Position numbers and translations under genes: made by a program
NCBI RefSeq assembly: GCF_005217605.1
Contig: NZ_SZPX01000007.1
Location: 62,001-126,000 of the forward strand
Source of the DNA: Sulfurimonas crateris
GTDB taxonomy: Bacteria; Campylobacterota; Campylobacteria; Campylobacterales; Sulfurimonadaceae
Direction of reading: 5' to 3'
Length of the DNA stretch: 64,000 nucleotides
Shown: one piece after another, positions 1 to 7,509 of the stretch
Position numbering within the stretch: position 1 is the first letter of the stretch
Layout of the letters: the number at the start of each line of letters is the position of its first letter
Notes under the pieces: model-generated
Databases searched by the model: none
Told to the model about the DNA's origin: nothing
The model's input: the letters and a program-made list of their open reading frames with translations, nothing else

Positions 1-696
1 GCCGGTCTCATAGTATTCAAATGCCTTGTCAAGGATGAACTCGACCGCCTCTCTTCTTTGCTCTTTTGATAGATCCATTTTTAGGTTATCGAGTCCGCGT
101 CCTGAGTAGACTAGATGAGAGATATATATCTTTGGAATATTCTCTCTCTCCGCAAGGTCAAAAATATACTCCAAAGAGTTGATCGTATCTTTTGTAACGG
201 TAAATCTTATACCTACTTTGGCTCCGGTTGCATTTGCAAGCTGAACCGCTTTAAGCGTCTCTTTGAACGCCCCTTTTAGGCCTCTGAAATAGTCGTGCGT
301 AGGCTCATCACCGTCAATACTGACACCGACGTAGTTGAAGGTGCTTACAATGCGCTCAATATTTCCTTTTGTGAAATAGAGACCGTTGCTTGAGAGGTAG
401 GTTATTATCCCGTTGGCTTTACAAAAATCTGCGATCTCAAAGAGATCTTTTCTTGTAAGCGGCTCACCACCTGAGAAGATAATGAACTTAACGCCATTTT
501 CCTTCATCTCCAAGATAGTCTTTTTGATCTGCTCCGTCGTTAGCGTATCAACTTCATCAAGTGTTGATTTTGAGTAACAGTGAAGACATGAGAGGTTACA
601 ACGGTTCGTAAAGTTCCATATCGCAATAGAACCGTCAAGAACTCTCTCAGGTTTGCCTTCAACGACAGATGATATAAGGTTTGATAATCTGAACAT
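1..696 (-). CDS. nirJ: Heme d1 biosynthesis radical SAM protein NirJ (partial, C-terminus outside window)
   Basis: The reading frame is open from the ATG at 696 to the window edge, giving the first 232 residues. Around residues 34–41 lies CNLSCLHC, the CxxxCxxC [4Fe-4S] motif of radical SAM enzymes, followed by a GGEPL motif that contacts SAM. The N-terminus (MFRLSNLISSVVEG) resembles NirJ proteins, which act late in heme d1 synthesis on didecarboxysiroheme; this family knowledge plus position beside nirS gives the call. The start codon directly abuts the TAG of the upstream cytochrome, so the two are probably translated together. A related heme-maturation radical SAM (AhbC/AhbD type) is the main alternative. 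Confidence 0.85.
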   Translation of the reverse strand, partial: MFRLSNLISSVVEGKPERVLDGSIAIWNFTNRCNLSCLHCYSKSTLDEVDTLTTEQIKKTILEMKENGVKFIIFSGGEPLTRKDLFEIADFCKANGIITYLSSNGLYFTKGNIERIVSTFNYVGVSIDGDEPTHDYFRGLKGAFKETLKAVQLANATGAKVGIRFTVTKDTINSLEYIFDLAERENIPKIYISHLVYSGRGLDNLKMDLSKEQRREAVEFILDKAFEYYETG

Positions 697-1002
697 CTAT
701 TTGCCTTTGTATGAGAGAACATATTTTGCAACTGCCTCTCTCTCTTTGTCTGTTAATTTTAATTTTGTCATTACCGTACGCTTATATCCAAAAGCCTTAT
801 ACATAGACTCAGGGTCTAAAATATATGCCTGAATCTCATCATAAGAGCGCTTGGAAGCTATCTCTGTAAAAGATGGACCGAATGCTTCGGAGATCTGATG
901 ATGACATCCCCAGCAATAAGTCTCAAAAACTACCTTTCCATCTACTTCATTTGCAGATAAAAGGGAAGTTAAAGCGAGCGATATTAGTATACTTTTTTTC
1001 AT
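697..1002 (-). CDS. Small periplasmic monoheme cytochrome c
   Basis: A 101-residue protein with an N-terminal signal sequence (MKKSILISLALTSLLSA) and one heme attachment site, CWGCH, about 30 residues in. A downstream Met in the TVMTKLKL segment could be the sixth heme ligand. It resembles class I cytochromes c such as NirM/NirC that feed electrons to NirS or take part in heme d1 assembly. I chose the start at 1002 because it begins the signal peptide; an in-frame ATG at 1038 would prepend 12 polar residues and spoil it. It sits between nirS and nirJ, separated from nirS by a terminator, so it may have its own promoter. Confidence 0.85.
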   Translation of the reverse strand: MKKSILISLALTSLLSANEVDGKVVFETYCWGCHHQISEAFGPSFTEIASKRSYDEIQAYILDPESMYKAFGYKRTVMTKLKLTDKEREAVAKYVLSYKGK

Positions 1003-1032
1003 AATTATCTCTTTACCTTTGTATATAATTCT

Positions 1033-1058
1033 AGCCAAATCAAGCTTGAATCTTGGCT
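1033..1058. repeat. 26-bp imperfect palindrome upstream of the cytochrome c gene
   Basis: The arms AGCCAA and TTGGCT flank a central AAGCTT with two mismatched positions on each side. It lies just upstream of the cytochrome c start on the minus strand and could be an operator or a leader hairpin. No known regulator site is recognised. Confidence 0.4.
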
Positions 1059-1159
1059 TAATGTTGTCAAAAATTATTAATCTCTGTAGTGCTGTACAGC
1101 TGAGAAGCTTTAGATGCTGTTAAAGTTTATGAGTATTTTTTAGTTGAGAAACTTAATTG

Positions 1160-1198
1160 TTAAAAATAAAAAAAGTTTTCTCTCCACAAGGGAGAGAA
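1160..1198 (-). terminator. Rho-independent terminator of the nor-nir operon
   Basis: On the minus strand, a few bases after the nirS stop, a perfect 8-bp stem (TTCTCTCC / GGAGAGAA, loop CTTGT) is followed by a T-rich tract at 1175–1160. This is a classic intrinsic terminator and separates nirS from the cytochrome c–nirJ genes. Confidence 0.85.
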
Positions 1199-1206
1199 GG
1201 AGCAAA

Positions 1207-2850
1207 TTATGCACCTGGAATAGTTTGTCTGTGCTCGATAGAGTAAGTAAACGTAGGAGTTGTTAAACCAGTGATGTATTTAACGAACTTACCTGTTTTA
1301 GCTTCATAAATACCGATACGACCAGCATTCCACTCAGAGATCATAGTCCAGTAACCGTGGTTAGCAGGCTCAGCGTGAAGAATTCTAGGAACAACTACGT
1401 TGCCTTTGTCATCTTTAACTGTCGGAACATCCCATGAGTAGAGAGTCTTGTGAGTTACAGGATCTATAACAGTACCTTTTGTTGTACCTACAGTGATGAT
1501 TCTGTCAACTTCAAGAGTCTGCTTGTTGATCAAGTGAACTTGATTCCAAACATCGCTTGAGCCAAGAACGTTATCAGCCCAAAGGAACGGAGTGTGCTCA
1601 GATGTACCGATGAACAGTCCACCGCCGCCGATTGGAATCTGACGAATAACGTCAAAGTTGCTGTCCCAGATAGTTACCTGTCCTAGGTTCATGTTAACAG
1701 TAGCACCAAGTTGTTGTCCTAGACCCTCATTAAACCAAGAAGAACCTTGACCCGGGTGTGGCTTAGATGCAGGGCCTGTATAGATTTTTGTAACTAAAGA
1801 TTTAGTTTTAAAGTCTACAACACCTACAACGTCACTTCCTTGAGAAGCGATAAATAGGTAACGACCTATCTCTTTACCCTCATTTAAGAAACCATCGTGA
1901 AGGATATCACCGATATTTGGAATATCTCCAACGATTGGAAAGTTAGGTTTAGAGTAATCTACGATGTATACGTGACCACCGTCTTTAAGTGCAAATGCGA
2001 AATAAGGACCGTATGGAGTATCAAAGATACCAGCTACACGAGATGAATCGATGTCACCGTTTGGCTTAATAACACTTGACGTCGGATAAACTTTTAGAGG
2101 TTCCAATGTCATCGCATCCATAAGTACAGCACCGCCTGGAACATAGTTACCAGCCATTAGGTATTTACCGTCCGGTGAAACTGCAAGACCGCGAGAGTCG
2201 GAACCAACTTGGCACTCAGCAATTTTTTGCTGCCCTGGAGTGTTAAGGTCAAACATGGTTACAAGACCTGAACGAGAGATCGAGTAAGCATAACGAGGCT
2301 GACGTTTATTTGTAACCGTTACGTGAACAGCAAAACCAGCAGGGTGCTTTGATAAGATCTTGCCGTTTGTACCATCAACGAAAGCAACACGCTCAGCATC
2401 ACGCTCTGTTACGAAACAGATATCTGTATTTTTCTTAACATCAGCAGCATTTGGGTACTGAGTGAAGAATTTCATTCTGTCGTTTAACGGCTTCCATCCC
2501 TCTTTTACAGTCTCAAGAGTAAGCTGCTTGATCTTTCTGCCTTTGAAGTGTTGAATATAATCAACCATAGCATCAGCATCATCTTTAGTAAATTTATCTT
2601 TAAACGGAGGCATCGCTGTACCAGCTTTACCGTTTAAAATAACTTCTGCAAGCTCATAAGCGTTTTTCTTAGCAGTAACTGCAGGACGTAAATCAGAACC
2701 AACACCACCCTCTAGGTTAGGACCGTGACAACCTTGACACTCTTTTTCAAAAACCAACTCTACATCCATCTTGCTAGACGCTTGGACAACCATACCCGAA
2801 CCCACTACTGCCATTGCAGCAACTGACATAACTAATTTATCTAATCTCAT
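1207..2850 (-). CDS. nirS: Cytochrome cd1 nitrite reductase NirS
   Basis: A 547-residue periplasmic enzyme reducing nitrite to nitric oxide. It has a signal peptide, then a cytochrome c domain with CQGCH at residues 38–42 and a distal Met in GTAMPPF. The rest is the eight-bladed d1-heme propeller. The three histidines expected in NirS are visible: GFAVH (d1 iron ligand), ILHDG and KPHPGQG (active site). Presence of both active-site histidines and the heme c domain favours NirS over the paralogues NirN and NirF. The start at 2850 has a strong AAGGAG 7 bases upstream; an earlier in-frame ATG at 2901 lacks one. It is last in the operon after norC, norB and a 55-aa peptide. Confidence 0.95.
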   Translation of the reverse strand: MRLDKLVMSVAAMAVVGSGMVVQASSKMDVELVFEKECQGCHGPNLEGGVGSDLRPAVTAKKNAYELAEVILNGKAGTAMPPFKDKFTKDDADAMVDYIQHFKGRKIKQLTLETVKEGWKPLNDRMKFFTQYPNAADVKKNTDICFVTERDAERVAFVDGTNGKILSKHPAGFAVHVTVTNKRQPRYAYSISRSGLVTMFDLNTPGQQKIAECQVGSDSRGLAVSPDGKYLMAGNYVPGGAVLMDAMTLEPLKVYPTSSVIKPNGDIDSSRVAGIFDTPYGPYFAFALKDGGHVYIVDYSKPNFPIVGDIPNIGDILHDGFLNEGKEIGRYLFIASQGSDVVGVVDFKTKSLVTKIYTGPASKPHPGQGSSWFNEGLGQQLGATVNMNLGQVTIWDSNFDVIRQIPIGGGGLFIGTSEHTPFLWADNVLGSSDVWNQVHLINKQTLEVDRIITVGTTKGTVIDPVTHKTLYSWDVPTVKDDKGNVVVPRILHAEPANHGYWTMISEWNAGRIGIYEAKTGKFVKYITGLTTPTFTYSIEHRQTIPGA

Positions 2851-2882
2851 TTTATTTCTCCTTCTAAAATAGACGAATATGC

Positions 2883-2896
2883 GGGCCCGAAGGCCC
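2883..2896 (-). other. GC-rich UUCG-loop hairpin in the nirS leader
   Basis: Read on the minus strand this is GGGCC-TTCG-GGCCC, a 5-bp GC stem closed by the very stable UUCG tetraloop, in an otherwise AT-rich spacer. No T-run follows, so it is not a full terminator. It may block 3' exonucleases or mark an RNA processing point that sets nirS mRNA level apart from norCB. Confidence 0.55.
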
Positions 2897-2915
2897 TGCA
2901 CGACTAATGGCTAAA

Positions 2916-3083
2916 TTAACCCTCTTGCTCTAAACGAGCTTTCTCTTGCTTGTAGATCCAAATCATTGGAAGTACAATCAAAGTGTGTAGAAATATAGTT
3001 AAGGTTAACGGACCTTGCGCCAATGTACCGAAAAAGCTAGGCACAACATCTACGAATGGCTCAAACATTGCAGTTGAATTCAT
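2916..3083 (-). CDS. 55-aa single-pass membrane peptide between norB and nirS
   Basis: A short frame from ATG 3083 to TAA 2916 with a good ribosome site (GGAG, 7 bases before ATG). It begins 10 bases after the norB stop. The product has a soluble N-terminus with several aromatic residues, one hydrophobic segment at about residues 24–43, and a charged tail (KQEKARLEQEG). I do not recognise the family. Placement between norB and nirS, tight spacing and a proper ribosome site argue that it is real, perhaps an accessory subunit of the NO reductase or an assembly factor. That role is inference. Confidence 0.7.
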   Translation of the reverse strand: MNSTAMFEPFVDVVPSFFGTLAQGPLTLTIFLHTLIVLPMIWIYKQEKARLEQEG

Positions 3084-3093
3084 CTTTTACTCC

Positions 3094-4518
3094 TTAACGT
3101 ACGTGATGAGCAGCTTTACCGATGCTCAATAAGTCTTTAACTAGGAAGAAGAAACCTATGAATGTAATTACACCCATAATAACCCTCCAGTTCATACCTT
3201 GGATTAGCCATATAGTTGACTGACCAGCGAAGTAACCTTCCCATGTAGCACCCCATTGTGCACGTGAAACGATAAAGTCCGCATAACCAGCAACAGTAAG
3301 CGCCATTGTCATACCAAGAACACCACCAACGATCATACTAGTTGCCCAGATAGTCGATTTAGTGTTGTTCATTACTTTAATGCCGTTCTTACCTTGAACA
3401 GCCATATACATCATACCTATAAGAATAGTAGCATAAGCTCCAAAGAACGCCAAGTGTCCGTGCGCCGATGTAAACTGTGTACCGTGCGTATATAGGTTAA
3501 CCTGTGGTAATGTGTGGAAGAATCCCCAAATACCAGCACCTAAAAAGTTACCGAATGCATTTAAAACGAACCAAGTAAAAGCAGGTTTGTTTGTAATAAC
3601 AGACTGCTCAAGACCTTTTGCGTCCTCTTGACCTTGCATTTTACCCCAGTCATAAAGAACGTGGATAAACATCGCAACAAGCGGTAGCGGCTCTAGTGCA
3701 GAGAATAGTGCACCAATTTCCCACCAGTACTCAGGTGTACCGATCCAGAAGTAGTGGTGACCAAGTCCTAAGATACCTGAACCAAATAGCATTGAAACTT
3801 CGATCCATAACCACATCTCAACAACTTTACGGTGTGCACCGATCATTGTTATTAGACCGTAAGCTGCAATCGAACCAACGAAAACTTCCCAAGTAGCTTC
3901 AACCCATAAGTGGATTACCCACCACCACCAGAACTGATCTATAGAGATGTTATCTGTCCAGAACATACCAGCTAAATATAAACCTGCAAAAGCGATCATA
4001 TCTGCCATTAAAACAGTTACGATTCCAGAGCGGTTACCCTTCATACCAGTCATGTAGAGGTTAGCAACAAATCCAAGAGCAACTACCACTATAGCAAAGT
4101 CTGCCCAGCGAGGAGCTTCAATATACTCACGACCCTCATGGATAAACCAGATAGATGTCTCATCTGCAGGTCCAACCTGAATAAATAGATAAACAAGCAC
4201 GACAACAACGATAGCAGCAGCAAATGCCCAGAAAAGAAACTTTCCTAAACCGATACCTACAGTCTCTATACCTGTCTCATCTGGCAGTAGCCAGTAAACT
4301 GAACCAAACATAGCAAAAACCATCCAAACAACAAGTGCGTTGATATGTATCATTCTTGCAACCGAAAAGTCAACAACTTCAAACATGAAACTTGGCATTA
4401 CGTATTGAATAGCAGCGACAAGACCAAAAAGTAGTTGTGCACCAAAAATTATTGCAGCAAAGGTAAAATACCATGTTGCTAATTTTTTAGACTCATATTT
4501 TAAATAACTATTTGCCAT
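3094..4518 (-). CDS. norB: Nitric oxide reductase subunit B (cNOR)
   Basis: A 474-residue, roughly 12-helix membrane protein of the heme-copper oxidase superfamily that reduces two NO to N2O. Metal-ligand histidines are visible in order: RMIHINALVVW (low-spin heme), HLWVEATWE and GLGHHYFWIG (non-heme iron site and its conserved glutamate), then LYTHGTQFTSAHGHLAFFG (heme ligands). The length fits cytochrome c-dependent NorB; the quinol-oxidising qNOR would be about 750 residues with a fused N-terminus. Its start overlaps the norC stop by 11 bases, so translation is coupled, and the 55-aa peptide follows 10 bases downstream. Confidence 0.95.
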   Translation of the reverse strand: MANSYLKYESKKLATWYFTFAAIIFGAQLLFGLVAAIQYVMPSFMFEVVDFSVARMIHINALVVWMVFAMFGSVYWLLPDETGIETVGIGLGKFLFWAFAAAIVVVVLVYLFIQVGPADETSIWFIHEGREYIEAPRWADFAIVVVALGFVANLYMTGMKGNRSGIVTVLMADMIAFAGLYLAGMFWTDNISIDQFWWWWVIHLWVEATWEVFVGSIAAYGLITMIGAHRKVVEMWLWIEVSMLFGSGILGLGHHYFWIGTPEYWWEIGALFSALEPLPLVAMFIHVLYDWGKMQGQEDAKGLEQSVITNKPAFTWFVLNAFGNFLGAGIWGFFHTLPQVNLYTHGTQFTSAHGHLAFFGAYATILIGMMYMAVQGKNGIKVMNNTKSTIWATSMIVGGVLGMTMALTVAGYADFIVSRAQWGATWEGYFAGQSTIWLIQGMNWRVIMGVITFIGFFFLVKDLLSIGKAAHHVR

Positions 4519-5194
4519 TGACTGCTCCTTCTATTTTTCCAAAGTTTCTTGGGAAACCATTTGTATCTATTGATGACATATGTTTTAAGAAAGCAACTAG
4601 ACCTTTAGCCTCTTCAGCAGTAATACCAAGGTTTGGCATCATACGTGCGTGAGTAGGGTATTGAGATGGAAATTGTAAAAATTCCGCCATAGCCTCTTCT
4701 TTTGTATTTTTACCTGTCATTGCCTGCATTGGACCGTTAGGACCCCAAGCCGGATCTAGCCATGCTTTTGTCAAATCCGGAGCGTAATATGCACCGTTTC
4801 CAAGAAGCGTATGACAGTTCATACAGTTTTTAGTTTGTGAAGCTAGTTTTCCTAAGTGAAGTAACTCACCAGCCTCTTCTTCGCTCCAGTCATCTCTTCC
4901 GAAGAACTTCTCTTTTTCCTGAAAAGATGATCTTCCCTCTGCGTTTGCTCCACCGATCACCGGAACTTCGTGATGACGTTTTTTGTCCATTTCATAAGTA
5001 ATCTTATAATTAATAACCGTAGGTCCAGGAACCCTTTTGGTTACACCATTTTCTAAATCAGCATCACTACCCATTGTTATCTGTGGTATCGTATCGAACG
5101 TTAGCCACAACAATAGAACTGATGCAACTCCTGTTATCCATCCTGCCGAACGTTGCCAGAAGCGATTGTCACTCCATACGGATTTTTTTGCCAC
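4508..5194 (-). CDS. norC: Nitric oxide reductase subunit C (membrane-anchored cytochrome c)
   Basis: A 228-residue electron-entry subunit of cNOR. An N-terminal membrane anchor at about residues 12–32 leads to a periplasmic domain with the heme site CMNCH near residue 118 and a distal Met in ARMMPNLG. The start is GTG at 5194 with an exceptionally strong site (AGGAGG, 5 bases upstream). The central insert between the anchor and heme (about residues 45–105) is polar and charged. Order norC–norB with an 11-base overlap is the usual arrangement. It belongs to the operon controlled by the FNR-like box at 5636. Confidence 0.93.
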   Translation of the reverse strand: MAKKSVWSDNRFWQRSAGWITGVASVLLLWLTFDTIPQITMGSDADLENGVTKRVPGPTVINYKITYEMDKKRHHEVPVIGGANAEGRSSFQEKEKFFGRDDWSEEEAGELLHLGKLASQTKNCMNCHTLLGNGAYYAPDLTKAWLDPAWGPNGPMQAMTGKNTKEEAMAEFLQFPSQYPTHARMMPNLGITAEEAKGLVAFLKHMSSIDTNGFPRNFGKIEGAVNGK

Positions 5195-5237
5195 TGTACC
5201 CTCCTATAAATTATGGGTCAATATATATATTAGTAGA

Positions 5238-5564
5238 TCAGTGTTCGTTCTCTTCGTGAACACGATCTTGCATGTAATAGACTGCATGAGGAAGTAATAA
5301 CAGCCCCAAAGCAGCAACAACTAAAGCCTTCGCCGTAAAATCATTTACATGCATCAAACTTCCCATTAGATACAAACAGTAAGCTGTTAATACCCAAAAT
5401 ATGTAGCCAAAAGGCATGGCCCAATTTTTAAGAAGTTTAACTTTTACAGCTGTATATATACCAACATAGAATCCTCCAAATACTAAAACAAGAGTAGAAG
5501 AGACAAAAATTGTCAAGAAATCTTCAACAAGAATGTCTTGTGTCATCAAAACCTCACCAACCAT
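5238..5564 (-). CDS. First gene of the nor-nir operon: 108-aa three-helix membrane protein, function unknown
   Basis: A small hydrophobic protein with about three membrane segments (near residues 15–35, 45–65 and 70–90) and a charged C-terminus (YYMQDRVHEENEH). The start at 5564 has AAGGAG seven bases upstream; in-frame upstream ATG at 5603 lacks a good site. It precedes norC by 43 bases and is the first gene after the FNR-like promoter. I do not recognise the family. By position it is a candidate NO reductase accessory or assembly protein, comparable in role to NorE/NorF-type membrane proteins of proteobacteria, but no sequence similarity is claimed. Confidence 0.75.
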   Translation of the reverse strand: MVGEVLMTQDILVEDFLTIFVSSTLVLVFGGFYVGIYTAVKVKLLKNWAMPFGYIFWVLTAYCLYLMGSLMHVNDFTAKALVVAALGLLLLPHAVYYMQDRVHEENEH

Positions 5565-5607
5565 TTTCACTCTCCTTACAATTACTAAATTTTTCAGAAT
5601 CAAGAGA

Positions 5608-5649
5608 AGTTTAGTCCTAATTAATTTAAAAACTGTTGATATACGTCAA
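5608..5649 (-). promoter_or_regulatory. FNR/DNR-like box and -10 of the nor-nir operon
   Basis: The box TTGATATACGTCAA (5636–5649) matches TTGAT-N4-RTCAA. On the minus strand a -10 hexamer TAAACT lies at 5613–5608, its centre 32 bp from the box centre, as in class II Crp/Fnr-activated promoters. The 108-aa gene starts 44 bases downstream of the -10. The same layout occurs at nirDL and at the hemerythrin gene. Confidence 0.7.
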
Positions 5650-5762
5650 TTTTTCTATTAAAGTTAAAAATTAAGGTTTATTTTAGTATTAGTGTAACAA
5701 TCTGAAACATATTTGGCTATTTTTATTAGCTTTGCTAATGGAGTTAGATTATATTTTAAAGA

Positions 5763-5954
5763 TTACATAAAGTGGAGCAGAGATGAGAGAGTTACCGCAA
5801 ATATAAGTGTTGTAGCGACAGAGACGATTCGTTTTTGCTTCTCTTGGAGGTCATATTTTTCCTGAAGATAGTCACCGAGCTTTATACCGGGGTATACAGA
5901 GAACATTAGCATAGGAACAGACATGACAAGTATAAGGACAATATCTTGAAGCAT
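5763..5954 (-). CDS. 63-aa two-helix membrane protein, unknown
   Basis: A short frame coding for two hydrophobic segments (residues about 2–22 and 43–62) joined by a basic, glutamine-rich loop (EKYDLQEKQKRIVS). It has only a weak ribosome site (GAAAAGAG about 13 bases upstream). It lies upstream of the nor-nir promoter on the same strand and downstream of nothing recognisable. The clear helix–loop–helix membrane pattern supports coding, but no family is recognised. It might be an independent small membrane protein or part of the denitrification locus. Confidence 0.55.
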   Translation of the reverse strand: MLQDIVLILVMSVPMLMFSVYPGIKLGDYLQEKYDLQEKQKRIVSVATTLIFAVTLSSLLHFM

Positions 5955-6025
5955 TATAAAGTAACTCTTTTCAATTTTATTTTTAAGTTTGTCATTATAT
6001 CATTGATTAATTAATTTTTTTTAAA

Positions 6026-6031
6026 TATAAT
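6026..6031 (+). promoter_or_regulatory. -10 hexamer before the lipoprotein gene
   Basis: A TATAAT at 6026–6031 in a T-rich stretch, 43 bases before the ATG at 6074. A -35 box is not evident, as is usual for sigma70 promoters in this phylum. Confidence 0.45.
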
Positions 6032-6073
6032 TAATTTTACGCAAAATTTAATGTGTACTATAAAGGAAAAAAG

Positions 6074-6451
6074 ATGAAAAAAATGTTCTCAATAGTAGTT
6101 GTTTCTGCTGTGACTCTTATATTGTCTGTGGGGTGCAGCGGTGGTTTGGAGATGGGCGCAAAGGGGCCTGAGGCGATTTCGGAAAATGCAATATATGTGG
6201 GTCATCATAGTAATGAAAATGTATTAGAGGCTATAAAGATCGCCGGAGTAAAAGAGGGGTGGCGTGTTACTGAGTTTAAGAGTAATGCTGTGATAGTCGA
6301 AAAAATAATCGGCGATAAAACGGTTTCTTCAACTGTAGTATATGAAAACGAGCAGATCGCAGGTGATAATAAAAATGCGCCAATGGATGAGCTTTTAAAA
6401 CTTAGACAAGCGATCGTAGATGAGTTGAAAAAAGAGGGCTTGGATCACTAA
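6074..6451 (+). CDS. Small lipoprotein, unknown function
   Basis: A 125-residue exported protein. Residues 1–20 form a lipoprotein signal with lipobox LSVGC, so the mature N-terminus should be a lipidated Cys. The rest is a small mixed alpha/beta domain: a conserved-looking helix (ENVLEAIKIAGVKEGW) followed by strands. The pattern is like small domains that bind near the outer membrane, but I cannot name a family. The start at 6074 follows AAAGGAAAAAAG; the in-frame ATG at 6053 would put polar residues ahead of the signal peptide. It is monocistronic with its own -10. Confidence 0.8.
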   Translation: MKKMFSIVVVSAVTLILSVGCSGGLEMGAKGPEAISENAIYVGHHSNENVLEAIKIAGVKEGWRVTEFKSNAVIVEKIIGDKTVSSTVVYENEQIAGDNKNAPMDELLKLRQAIVDELKKEGLDH

Positions 6452-6612
6452 ACTCTCTATATAATAATATACTCTAATTGCGGAGAGATTAATCGTCTCC
6501 GCAAAGAGCCTGCTTCAAAAACTGTTAGATTCTCATCTATTTAATTAAATTATCTCAATATTAGCCAAATAACTATATGATACTAAAAACTAAAAAGCAC
6601 AAAGAGATAATA

Positions 6613-7509
6613 ATGGATTTTTTCAAATATATTCACGCCGTAGGAACTGGTGAAAAAGGCAATAGAAATTTGACCTTTGAAGAGGCAAAAGATATGATGG
6701 AGCAGGTTTTAAACAGATCTGCATATGATGAGCAGATAGCCGCTTTTTTACTCGGATGGAGGCTAAAACCTGAGACAATTGATGAGTTTAAAGGCGTTGT
6801 TGCGGCGTGTGACGGATTTATTCAAAAAAGAGCAGTATCAAACTCTATAGAGCTTGGCTATCCCTTTGACGGCAAGCAGAATAATCCTTTTATTTTTCCA
6901 CTTGTCGCAAAAGTGCTGGAGGAGTCAGAGCTTAATCTTGTTGTAGTCGGCGATGAGTTGACACCTGCAAAAAAGGGTATAACTCTTAAAGAGGTGGCTA
7001 CAAATATTGAGCTGAATAAAAATATACACTATTTTGACAGAGCAGATTTTTTTAAAGAGATGCATGAATTAACGTCGATGCGTATGAGACTTGGACTTCG
7101 CACGGGGCTAAATACCATAGAGAAACTTCCAAACGTCGCATCGAGCGAGTATGCGATCACTGGTGTTTTTCATAAGCCGTTCGTTAAAAAGTATGTGGAT
7201 ACTTTTGCCGACAGATATAAAAGACTCGCACTTATTCAAGGCAACGAAGGCACTCCTGAGCTCTTTAGCAAAGGACGCCTCTGGATAGCAGAGAACGAAG
7301 AGGTAGAGGAGATCATAGTTGACCCTGAGTATTTCGGGATAAACTATACGAAATCTTGGGAGAAGATAACTCTTGAGGAGTCGCTGGAGCAGACAAACAA
7401 CCCCTCAAATGAATTTTTAAAGTTGGCAAAACTTAACGCTGCTGTTTTTCTTTTTGTTGCTCAAAAAGCCGCAACCATAGAAGAGGCTTATGAAAAACTA
7501 AATGGATAA
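6613..7509 (+). CDS. YbiB/TrpD2-like protein (anthranilate phosphoribosyltransferase superfamily)
   Basis: A 298-residue protein. Residues 1–65 resemble the helical N-terminal domain of the glycosyltransferase family 3 (FFKYIHAVGTGEKGNRNLTF, then a helix bundle). Later motifs RLGLRTGLNTIEKL and QGNEGTPEL correspond to conserved stretches of the TrpD/YbiB group. The usual GTGGD phosphoribosyl-pyrophosphate loop of true TrpD is not evident, which points to the non-tryptophan, nucleic-acid-binding YbiB/TrpD2 branch. The start at 6613 follows AAAGAG; an upstream ATG at 6577 would add a lysine-rich stub. It overlaps the following MFS gene by 8 bases. Confidence 0.65.
   Translation: MDFFKYIHAVGTGEKGNRNLTFEEAKDMMEQVLNRSAYDEQIAAFLLGWRLKPETIDEFKGVVAACDGFIQKRAVSNSIELGYPFDGKQNNPFIFPLVAKVLEESELNLVVVGDELTPAKKGITLKEVATNIELNKNIHYFDRADFFKEMHELTSMRMRLGLRTGLNTIEKLPNVASSEYAITGVFHKPFVKKYVDTFADRYKRLALIQGNEGTPELFSKGRLWIAENEEVEEIIVDPEYFGINYTKSWEKITLEESLEQTNNPSNEFLKLAKLNAAVFLFVAQKAATIEEAYEKLNG

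Noticed and set aside
6001-6052. TTGATTAATTAA as another FNR-like site before the lipoprotein gene
   Set aside because: The second half-site lacks TCAA and the spacing is wrong.
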